From Hyaloscypha bicolor E (Eukaryota; Ascomycota; Leotiomycetes; Helotiales; Hyaloscyphaceae): DNA of 64,000 nucleotides. The notes below the pieces were generated by a model. It made no database searches. It was not told the DNA's origin and was given only the letters and a program-made list of their open reading frames with translations. Shown piece after piece: positions 55,412 through 64,000 of this stretch. The position numbers and the translations under genes are program-made. Location: contig NW_020194684.1 in the NCBI RefSeq assembly GCF_002865645.1, positions 4,875,952 through 4,939,951 of the forward strand. Reading direction: 5' to 3'. Numbering within the stretch: the stretch's first letter is position 1; each line of letters begins with the position of its first letter.

Positions 55412-56497
55412 ATGTCGTCCCCAAGACGCTCGGGTCGCATTGCTGCGCAACAGAAATCTGACATCGCGACTGGACTACTGCAACCTGCCCGGGGGCTGCG
55501 TGTGAAAAGGAAGACTGCAAAGTTCACTCTCTTTCCTAAATTACCGTTTGAGATACAGCACGAAATATGGTAAGTAAGCTGTAGCCGCTTTCACTTGATC
55601 CAGACCTGTTTAAGCCGTTACCCATGACATAAAATCATACTAATTAGCAACAGGTCCTTTGCAAGCCAGGCCCAACAAGCGGAGACACGCATACTCCCCA
55701 TTGCCCCCGACTCGTTCTTTGAGGGCCCCGAAGATGCCCCATTTAGAATCATGGCCAGGAAGAAGTCAAAGCTTCGGATCGTTCCAAGCCTACTGCACGC
55801 TTGCCCAGCCTCAAGGTCTTTGTCGATGAAATCATACACACTATGGCCTTGTACAAGCTCATACGGTTTTCGGAGAGATGGAACCTATATTTATGTCAAC
55901 AAAGCACACGACACCTTTTACTTTGGCGGTAGGGGCACCGAAATCGAGGACTTTTGGTACTTGGCTACAGCCGATGAGGAGGTTCACCAGCCCGAAGATC
56001 ACACTGCGAGGTTCAGGTTCTTCGATGCTATGGATGGAGTGCGACATATTGGGTTGGATTGGGAGCTCTGGCTTGATGCTCTGGGCGATGAGGACTGCCG
56101 TGTCTTGTGGATATCAAACGTTATTTTTCACAATTCCGAATTTCGGCAATTGACAATTGGAATCCACAATAGTTCTACTGCACTGCTGGACAGGCCCTTT
56201 CGTGATACATATCACGTCCGAAGTATCACGCCAGGCACTCTTAGAGCAAGGTGTGCATCCTTCATTTCTGACTGGATAAAGGTCGAATTGGCGACACTCC
56301 CGCAGGCGTTCGAACGGGTGTTTCAACAAGACTACTCTCTCCCCGAGCTGCAGGTGGTAGATCTCTCGTCAAACAAAAACGAGGATTCCCCAAAGGACTC
56401 GGATTACCTCGATATCATCATGTTGTAAGTCCCAAATTTCAACAATCCAGGCTTGATCGCTAATTCGACCAGCAACCACTGGATGGCGACTACCTAG
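55412..56497 (+). CDS. 2EXR domain-containing fungal protein
   Basis: Exons 55412-55569, 55654-56424 and 56473-56497 give 317 residues. The protein begins with a short basic tail (MSSPRRSGRIAAQQKS) and then the hallmark FTLFPKLPFEIQHEIWSFAS, with the P.ElR..IW pattern of the 2EXR family. The 2EXR domain is named for two E-x-R motifs and is widely expanded in filamentous ascomycetes. No function is established. Later segments TYIYVNKAHDTFYFGG and VRHIGLDWELWLDAL also fit this family's strand pattern. The last intron (GTAAGT...CGACCAG) is supported by a good donor and a GCTAAT branch site. If it were retained, the protein would stop just after DIIML instead of ending FNHWMATT. The start is the first ATG preceding the basic tail. 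Confidence 0.75.
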
Positions 56498-56786
56498 TAT
56501 CAGGCCTCGTCCCCAAACGCCAATACATCCTTAGCGATATTCGTCGCTGTCAAGCTCATCTCGAGGACGACATTCGTACTGAAACTTAAGCAAAATAAAG
56601 TCCTGCCTCACCCCATGCAATCAGCAGCCACGTGATTCCCTTTTCGCTGACAAATGAGACGATTTCTCAGCAGCCTTGTTCTTCTGTTTCAAATGTCCTC
56701 AATTCGTCTTCAAAAAGCAACAAATCCGGAATAGCATCCGATTCCCCAATCTATTGAGTAGCTGTACGTTGTTGTTCGGAACAAAC

Positions 56787-58528
56787 ATGGGTATTTTCTC
56801 TGCCCCTTTGATATTCGATAAGTCTGACCAAAGCCTGCACAGGAGGGGACAAAAGATCCAATTCGCCGAACAGAAAGAAGAGAGGTCGCCCAGTGAAGGA
56901 TCTGGGCAGTTCAAGCGTATCAGAAGTATGTTCAGATCTTCTTTCTGTACCATCACTACTCCTCACTCTTCAACATTAGACGTCACGTGAGTGCCCGGAG
57001 GAGAGGGTCAAATGACGTCGATTAGAGACGAAGTTTAGTCTCAAGGACATGACTTCGGCTTCGAAGTGGGTAAAATTTCTGGCTACAACTGACAATCAAT
57101 CATCAGGAGCGAAGACTACAAGTTCGGAGGGCGCAAGAATCATATCGAAATCGGAGGGAGGCAGCAAGGAAGGCATTGGAGCAAAGGATCCTCTTTCTTG
57201 AGGAGAGTCTCGAAGACATCAGCAACGCCTTCATAAATTTCACGGAATTGATGCTGAAGGCAGAAGCAATACGACGAAGTCCGGAAATCCTACAGAATTT
57301 ACTAACGACAACCTCGAGTATTACCCGTCTTGCTAAGGCTGCAACTCAAGAGCTCAGGGAAACCCCCAAAGATGGGGGGGAAGAGAATGACATGCGTCCA
57401 TCGCGAGAAGAACTGGTTTCAGCTGCTAGGGAACGATCACCATCTATTTTACCTGAATCCTCAGGATCTGATATCTCGGCCTCGAATCTCGCGGCATCAG
57501 GCGGTCTGTTACCTGAGAGTCATATTTTTGGTAATGGTTGGTTTAGTCTAAAACCTTTTTTATCACACCTTTCGCTTAGAGGCGCAAGTCCAAGCGATCC
57601 TAAAGGCGACTTTGCTTTCAAGTTGATTGAAACAACTTTGAATATGGCGTACAATTCCCTCGTCGACTACCACGATGATCCAACGTCTTTTATCATCAGG
57701 ATGTGTCGATATGCTTTGCTATACCACAGCATGGAGGAAATCCTGTTCAATCTGCGTTGGTTCCTCGGGCCTGGATTTCTTGCCATGCAATCGCTTTCCC
57801 GAGCAAATTTCGGGTTTGATCATACCTTATCAGCGCAATCCTTCAATGCCATTGCGTCCAGCAACGAAGCAAAGGTTCTCAGCCCCTTTGTTGACGCACA
57901 AGCGCTGGTTGAATCTCGGAATAAAAGTCCGCAGCTTGCTTTCATGAATGCTTTGGATGTTGAGGAGTACCTCAAGAGTAAGGGGGCAGTCCATCTGAGC
58001 CAGGATATTGTGCAACTCCAGGTTCAGGGCTTGAGCGAAGCTGAAGGAACCGGGAGCTATCTGTTGGACTTCGATGAGGTTCGACCACAAATCGACCCCC
58101 CTGCAAATGATCAATATCTCAATCCGATACTTGGGCCAGCAGAGCAACAGATGTTTGGGATGCTAGAAGTCATACCGATGGACTCCTATTTCACATCAAA
58201 CAGCTCGCCAACAGAGTTTCAAACTCCCCCCTTTCTCGGCAATGGCGCCAATAACCCAAGCTCCAACGCTTCAACCAACAATCTCGATTTGTTTGACTTC
58301 GACACTTTGTTGTCGGACCCCGAAAGAATGTCAAGCGAACCTGGACGAAACATCTCAACAAGACCCAAAACATTGTCGGTCCAAAGTCGAACTGTGTCTC
58401 TCTGCCGATCATCACTTCTGGAAAACTTGGCTAGGAGCTCCATCTGCCTTGGTACCGGCCCTGCGTTTCCACGAGCATCTGTCGACATGGCGATCGAGTC
58501 AGCTATCTATCACACTCCAGTCTTCTGA
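56787..58528 (+). CDS. bZIP-like transcription factor with an AT-hook
   Basis: Proposed exons are 56787-56790, 56843-56925 and 57107-58528, 502 residues. The N-terminus carries an AT-hook-like KKRGRPVKD. The basic region RRAQESYRNRREAARKAL follows, with the leading-helix pattern N-x-x-A replaced by RRAQ.SYR.RRE, as in fungal AP-1/atypical bZIP families. A short leucine-rich zipper (LEQRILFLEESLEDISNAF) comes next. The C-terminal 400 residues include FKLIETTLNMAYNSL and LSPFVDAQALVESRN plus acidic/Asn-rich stretches (NNLDLFDFDTLLSD), consistent with a fungal activation or regulatory domain. The second intron is long for this window (181 bases) and holds several alternative splice sites. The first intron (GTATTT donor) makes the first coding exon only four bases. 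The N-terminal gene model is therefore less certain than the body of the gene. Target genes are unknown. Confidence 0.72.
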
Positions 58529-58899
58529 TAAATGGAATTCAGGGATATCAAATTACATGTTCGACATATTCTGTTTTTCGTTCGGCGGAGTCGTAAGAAT
58601 CATCTTGCTCGCAACATGGCGGCAGAAAGAAGCGAGGGTGTGGTCTGAAATACGGGCTATTGAGGTTGGATTGGAGGATCGTTTCTGCTTGTTTAAATGA
58701 TTGGACGTTATCCTACTATCATCTGATTTTTACCAAAGTACTGCGGAGATTTCCCGTGAAAATAAGCGAGCCCAAGGGGCTTGACAAACAAGCGAAAAGG
58801 GGCAAAAGGGCGGATTGTGGCAGGGTTCAAGTGATTGTGTATTAAATGTTTTACAACGAATTATCCCTGATGAGACCTCTCATAAGCTTTCCACAAACA
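58529..58899. other. Spacer between convergent genes
   Basis: A 371-base spacer where the bZIP-like and phosphatase genes both end. It should be 3' UTR sequence. Nothing was recognised. Confidence 0.5.
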
Positions 58900-61239
58900 C
58901 TAATTATTTGGGGCGCCATCGGTGACATTCCCATAAGGCACTGCAGCATAGTCCCCATTGCAGGCATAATCATACCTCGCCAGCGCCTCTGCATTCTCCT
59001 GCACTTTCAAGAACGTGCCTAGCTCACACCAGCCATCCAATCTCCCCCCACATTCCGGAAAGCTGACACCCAGCGGAATCGTCCGTTGATTCAGGATGAA
59101 ATGGATATAGCTCGTCTTCTGTCCCTCCGCATATGTTCTATCTTCGGACAATGGTGATGGTGTTTCGATGATTTCGATGTCCAAGCGCGCAGCAAAGGGT
59201 TCTAGATGGGACACGGTGAGATTGTGGGGACCTGGGTGCTTTGTACTCGGTAACAACTCATTGAATTGCCTAAATCCAAAAGCCGTAAGGATACTCATGA
59301 TATTCGTATCGTGCGAGAAGTCAAAGTATAAAGATTGGTTCAAGGGGAAAGTGACAGTGTTATTGTCGAGCGTGGTATTGATTTGGCTGCCAGAGTAGCC
59401 CAGGGTATGGTTGTTCAGACGGGCGAGCATTTCTTGCACGTAGCCGACGCCGACTGCTCTTCCAGTGGGGGATTGGAAGGAGGAACTGCCGGCGAAATAG
59501 AGGTCGAGGCTGTATTCGAAGTTTTGCCATTCTTCGTAGGTGAAGAGGTTGCAGAAGGCCGAGTAGCCGTAGGCGACCTGTTGTCGTTAGGAAGGTGAGC
59601 GAGAGGGAGAAGAGTGGCTTACGGTCTCGTAGGGACACATGGTTTGTGCGGCATAGGTGTCTGCGACCGTCCAGTTGACGCCGTGGATCATGGACTGGAA
59701 GCGTGTAGTTGCGTTCTGGAGATAGATCTCTACCCATTCGTTCATCGCGTTGACGCCGCCTGCGTTGCGGAAGCTTGATCATCGAATTAGTATGGGAAAT
59801 TCCTGATATTCAAGGGGGAGCATGAGCTATGCTCTCAAGACAAAATGTCGGCGGTTCCCGAGAAGCTCCGAGCTCTCAAGCAAAAATAGCAACACGGTAT
59901 GGAAATAAGCTTACCTGTTGGAGTTATTGCAATTATCATAGCCAGCAAGAGAGTTGTTGAACCCGTTGGCCTCGATGATGACTTCGATTGTTGCGTTGTT
60001 GGTCCACTCCAACCCGAAGAATCCTGCCAGGAAGTACTCTGCCGACTGGTTTTTGGGTTAAATGGCCGCCCTTGAGGAGAGAAAACCAGGGACTTACCTT
60101 CAACATGCGGTCTTGGGTTGTTGTACGGGCAATGATCTTGCTGTGGGGGTTATACAGCTGGGCGTATTGACTATAAATGTTAGCTTCAACGTCCGAAATA
60201 GATTTGTACATTGAAATCATATCACGGTCTCGTTTTAAACCAAACGGTAAGGTTCGGTGCATGAAGCATATGGGAAACTTACTAATAATGCAACACTCCG
60301 CTATCAAAAAGCTCCTGGCGACCTTTGGGCACAAGGATCTCCGCGCCGAGTTCATATGCCCAGTCATTGAGGAAGGATAGCAGACCTGTAGCCCGGAACT
60401 TTCCAGTGCTATTGGCAATCTTTTCTCCAAGAGCATAGACATTGGCTCCAGTGGTAGGATATCTAGATCCATGTCTTGAAAGCATCTACATACAATCAGC
60501 AACCTTCACTCTCCACGCCAAGATCCACTTACCTGAACATGAGTGATATTCGCTCCTGGAGGAAGAGGATACTCAGCCACTCCAAATCCAGATGGGTTCG
60601 GGAAGTAAGGAGATAGTTGGCCCATGAGCTGAAAGATACTTTGGTTCGGACTCTGACCAACAATCGGTACTGCGGTCTCGAGAGGAGTATTTGGGACGAA
60701 CGTGACTGTCGGAGCGAACGACACTGGATTGGTTTGGGCAAGGAAGGGTGCTCTTCCCGTAGCCGTAGGACCAGCCCACAGCTCGGGGCTAAGCCATCGA
60801 ATTAGTCTGTTATTTATCTAACTTTTGAGAGAGAAAGCTCAGAGCTTGAGGGGCCAAGCTCCAGAGATGCTCCCAGTCTCTCAGCTCTCAAGCAAAAAGA
60901 TAGCAGAACACCATGGAAACAGGCTTACCTCGTCTGGAAATACTGTGGCACCGTCGTAGAACTTGACGAACAATCACCAGACTTTTTTGAAGCGTTAGCA
61001 CTCCCAAGGGTACTGATCCCGAGTAGGCTGTTCGATAGCATCATGGATGTACAGAAAAAGACTACGCAGATTCCTAAAAATAGCAACGAGTTCCTCAAGC
61101 TCTGGTTGAACTTGGAGGTCCGATGCCACGTGGACTTCTCGTCTTCATCTTCCCCACTTCCCAAGCCCTCGTATGAGTAGCTCCAAGAGCCCTTCTCCAT
61201 AACAGCACCCATCTTCATTCCCCGAGGCTTGTCTTCCAC
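58900..61239 (-). CDS. Histidine acid phosphatase (phytase-like) with N-terminal membrane anchor
   Basis: Seven exons (61239-60929, 60788-60533, 60485-60283, 60170-60098, 60045-59915, 59773-59623, 59577-58900) stay in frame and give 600 residues. The catalytic motif LSRHGSRYPTTG (RHGxRxP at about 193-199) and the proton-donor motif FSHDTNI (His-Asp at about 464-465) identify a branch-2 histidine acid phosphatase. Such enzymes release phosphate from phytate or other phosphomonoesters. Many N-x-S/T sites (NQSLYF, NNSLAG, NATIEV) and paired cysteines point to an extracytoplasmic glycoprotein. Instead of a cleavable signal there is a 50-residue cytosolic part with acidic GLGSGEDEDEKS, then one membrane helix (LLFLGICVVFFCTSMML, about 52-68). 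It is therefore probably a type II membrane protein. Introns use GTAAGT/GTAAGC donors, and most acceptors are normal. The gene is divergent from the alcohol dehydrogenase gene. Confidence 0.88.
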
Positions 61240-61636
61240 CAGTACGTGATGAATGCCTTGCTATCTCATGTGGAGCGGCACGTGGAAAGGGGTCCAGGAA
61301 GCTACCGCAGGGACTGAAGCGTAGGGTTTGTCTGCTTCCTGAATCTCTGGAGCGAACCTCGGACAATCCAGACACAGGGCCGAACTAGAGATGTGGAATC
61401 CGATTCCGGTGAGATTGGATGAAACCGAGATTTCGGAGTTTGGTTGAGATGGCCGGGAGCGGACGTCAAATTAATTTCTTATCGCCGAAGCTTACAGTAA
61501 TCCCCGACACTTATTCGCGGAAGGCGACCCCGCATGATGAATGTCATCGACTTATAAAGTCACTACTTTATATTTCCATAGTTTCAATCATCAATTGATA
61601 TAATCGAGTAACGGCTTAGTGTAAAATACAACAACA
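61240..61636. promoter_or_regulatory. Divergent promoter of the phosphatase and alcohol dehydrogenase genes
   Basis: A 397-base gap separates two outward-facing starts. The dehydrogenase side is A/T-rich (TTTATATTTCC near 61568) and ends in ACAACAACAATGG. No known factor site could be assigned. Confidence 0.45.
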
Positions 61637-62906
61637 ATGGCTAAAATCCCGGACCAAATGCTTGCTGCCCAAGTGGTCGAGGTACTTACTCCTCTGCTTC
61701 CCCGCCATCTCCACATTGTACCATGAGTTGATAAAAAAAATAGTTCAAAAAACCTTACAAGATCCACAAAGTGCCAACTCCCGGGAAAGATCTGAACGAG
61801 TATGATATGCTTGTCAAAGTAGCTGTTGCTTCTCTATGCCATACAGACGGAATGGTGACTGAGGGCATCATGGGCACACCTCTGCCCTGTATTGCCTCCC
61901 ACGAAGGATCAGGAACCGTAGTCAAAGTTGGATCCGCTATCAAGGAGTTCGAAGTTGGCGACAGAGTCCTTTGTTCCCTGACTTATCATCGATGTGGTGT
62001 GTGCGCTGATTGCACCGGCCCTGAGGTCGGCAGGCAATATTGTCCAAATGTCGGAGGGTACCTGGGAGTCAACCGAGATGGGTCATTTGCGGAGTACGAG
62101 GTAGTGGATGGAAGAGAATGCTGTCTGTTGCCGGATAATGTAAGCTTTGAGACAGCTGCACCACTTGCTTGCGCTGGAATAACTGTCTGGGGTGGTTTGG
62201 TCAGAGCAGGTCTGAAAGCTGGAGAAAGTGTCGCCATTGTTGGCGGCGGTGGCGGACTTGGGCATCTCGGAGTCCAGTTCGCCAAGGCTCTCGGTCTAAA
62301 TGTCATTGCAATCGATGCTCGAGAGGAAGCGCTTTCTCTTTCCCGGGAATGCGGTGCTGATACTTTGGTCGATGCTAGATCGGGCAAGGAAAAGGTCGTT
62401 GAAGAGGTCAAGAAAGTGACAGGAGGGCAGGGTGCGGATGCAACATTGAATGTCAGTGACCATGAATCAGCAGCGGCCACTGGAGCTGCTGTTACTAAGA
62501 TGCATGGTAGGCTTTTATCTGTTCAAAACAATTCGTCATACAAATGATGCTTATATGATTAGGGGTTCTTGTGCAGATAGCTCAACCAACAAACATTAGT
62601 GTCCCGTTCCAGGAGCTGGTCTTTCGCGATATAAGAATCCATGGTAGTCTTACCAGTGAGTATAATTATGTTCTGTCCCAGGTGTAGATATTGATGGAGA
62701 TAGGTTCGAGAGGAGAGTGTCTCAAAATGCTCGATGTTGTTTCCAGACATAATATCAAGGTCAAGACCAACGCATTCAATGGTATTCAAGAAGTGCCAAA
62801 GGCAATTGAGCTCGCCCACTCCGGAAAGATGCAGGGAAAGCCGGTCATAATTATCAACCAGGAAGCAATTGAAAACGAAAGAAAGTCTGGAATTAAGATG
62901 GTTTAA
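61637..62906 (+). CDS. Zinc-dependent alcohol dehydrogenase (MDR superfamily)
   Basis: Medium-chain dehydrogenase that oxidises alcohols or reduces aldehydes with a nicotinamide cofactor. Exons 61637-61681, 61744-62506, 62563-62655 and 62704-62906 give 367 residues. The catalytic zinc site is visible in ASLCHTDG (Cys about 47) and ASHEGSGTVVKVG (His/Glu 68-69). The second zinc site is CGVCADCTGPEVGRQYC, with four cysteines but a longer last gap than in yeast ADH. The Rossmann motif is VGGGGGLGHLGVQ. The end NAFNGIQEVPKAIELAHSG and KPVIIINQEA is family-typical. All introns use GTACTT, GTAGGC or GTGAGT donors and keep frame. The protein is closer to propanol-preferring fungal ADHs than to quinone reductases. 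The natural substrate is unknown. The upstream exon of 15 codons is supported by the consistent MAKIPDQMLAAQVVE start. Confidence 0.88.
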
Positions 62907-63326
62907 GCGAAAAGAGAAGTCTGCAGACATTTTGTTTTCTGGAAATTAACCACGCGGAATGGCGAAAGGGTGGTTGACTATAACAAGGTGAAAGCGCTTT
63001 TACGGGGTGATAGAAATATTGAGAATGGAAAGTTATAATTTTACAATACAATCGAGGAACATTGACGCCAACCGTTGAAGCTGGGAAGAAAAAAGTATAT
63101 TCAAAGCCCTAAGAGGAACATAAAATTGTCAAGCGGAGAGGCTCCCATTCTAAGAGTTTCCATGCTGCTTCTATAGATGTTGCCAAAGGAACGTTCAGAT
63201 ATTGAGAGGGATGGTAAAAACGTAGCAGGTGTGAAATGAACTGGATCAAAAACAGAAATGCCCAATAATCCTCCCCAAAGGCGAATACATCAGAAACAGC
63301 GGGGAACATCCTCCCCAAGCGCTCTC
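62907..63326. other. Spacer between convergent genes near the right edge
   Basis: A 420-base A/T-rich spacer where the dehydrogenase gene and the next gene on the minus strand both end. No gene or RNA was seen. Confidence 0.5.
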
Positions 63327-64000
63327 CTACTTCATACGCTTGGCTTTTCTTTCCATTGAGCTCGCAGGCCTCTTCCCATGTTGTGCGGCGGCGAGTACCT
63401 CCATTGAGCTCGCAGGTTCCCTCCCGGTTTCTGCTGCGCTAAGAGAGGTACTTGGCCCAGATCCACGTTTAAGCTGAGCGATAATTTCACTCAACTTGTC
63501 CGTGTAGGCTTTGGGCGCCGGACCCCATCCGATTGTCTTCAATACACGAAGAATCTCTTCCAAGTCATCAACAAATGGTTGAGCTTCTGGTAAGTCTAGG
63601 AGTGCTTTTAAGACGAAGTTCCCGCCTGCAGGATTCGCTCGAGATTGGGTAGCGATGAGCCGTTCATAAAGGTTGCGCTCGATCTGCGGCTCCGCGTGTG
63701 GTCGACGTCTTGGCCATTGTGAGTTCTGATAAGCATCGTGGTTGCGATCCTTTACGACAATTCTAAGAATGGAGACGAGTGACTTGGCAGCCTCCTCTCG
63801 AGATGATGGACTGAGAGGTTGTCTTTCGGTAACATTTTCACTGATGGCATTGGCAATGTCAACCAATTCCTGAGCGCACCAGACGATGTCGTATTGCTGA
63901 CCAGCAGCAGCAGGACCGAACTCCGAATAAGTGTCTAGACGGACAAATGTGTGTTGAGCTTTCAGGCCCATCTTGCGAAAGTAGTCCGTAGCACGAGCAT
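63327..64000 (-). CDS. C-terminal part of a large unknown gene, possibly a SWIM-zinc-finger protein
   Basis: The frame is open from the right edge to the stop at 63327 and continues beyond the window, so the N-terminus is missing. The visible residues include YDIVWCAQELVDIANAISEN, KSLVSILRIVVKDRNHDAY, IERNLYERLIATQSR and ILRVLKTIGWGPAPKAY. The end is a Ser-rich, basic repeat: two copies of a unit with SSME and one with KRPASS, finishing KRMK. This layout resembles the C-terminal region of fungal SWIM-type zinc-finger proteins that I recall, but the SWIM motif itself would lie outside the window. No catalytic motif is visible. Function is unknown. Confidence 0.5.
   Translation of the reverse strand, partial: ARATDYFRKMGLKAQHTFVRLDTYSEFGPAAAGQQYDIVWCAQELVDIANAISENVTERQPLSPSSREEAAKSLVSILRIVVKDRNHDAYQNSQWPRRRPHAEPQIERNLYERLIATQSRANPAGGNFVLKALLDLPEAQPFVDDLEEILRVLKTIGWGPAPKAYTDKLSEIIAQLKRGSGPSTSLSAAETGREPASSMEVLAAAQHGKRPASSMERKAKRMK

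Overview
The window is nuclear DNA of a filamentous ascomycete. The genes are dense and carry short introns (about 45-60 bases, mostly GTAAGT or GTATGT donors, TAG/CAG acceptors and CTAAC or CTGAC branch sites). Typical fungal families are present: mitoribosomal mL59, palF, HPP, 2EXR, BNR_4, fungal CYP51 and a Kip2-type kinesin. The CYP51, DGAT2 and palF sequences look most like Leotiomycetes (Helotiales); that placement is inference from remembered family sequences, not a search.

Layout: 1-6.5 kb holds the 5' part of the splicing helicase PRP28, mitoribosomal MRPL25, a 3 kb gene-free stretch with a 53-base C tract, and the Delta-12 oleate desaturase. 7.5-8.8 kb is a wrecked sugar-transporter pseudogene. 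9.4-14.3 kb has palF (ambient pH signalling) and MND1 (meiotic recombination). 14.6-22.7 kb has a BNR_4 protein, a flavin monooxygenase, an M1 aminopeptidase with a probable mitochondrial presequence, and the diphthamide co-chaperone DPH4. 23.9-27.5 kb has an HPP membrane protein, a GPI-anchored cysteine-rich surface protein and a possible secreted-protein pseudogene. 29-35.5 kb is a same-strand run of three lipid genes: a PAQR/IZH3 receptor, CYP51 and DGAT2. 36.6-44.3 kb has a C2H2 transcription factor and a divergent pair (phosphoglycerate-mutase-like and STK19-like). 47-50 kb is a Kip2/KipA kinesin. 53-58.5 kb has a type II Golgi glycosyltransferase-like protein, a 2EXR protein and a bZIP/AT-hook factor. 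58.9-64 kb has a membrane-anchored histidine acid phosphatase, a zinc alcohol dehydrogenase and the 3' end of a probable SWIM-finger-type gene.

Most genes are conserved housekeeping or regulatory functions, and there is no obvious biosynthetic cluster, transposon, CRISPR array or tRNA. The only functional grouping is the IZH3-CYP51-DGAT2 run (sterol and neutral lipid metabolism), which may be coincidence. The least ordinary signals are the homopolymer C tract, the two pseudogenes, a phosphoglycerate-mutase-like gene whose reading frame closes only with a 2-base microexon or a frameshift, the predicted dual start of the aminopeptidase, and the N-terminal membrane anchor on the phosphatase.
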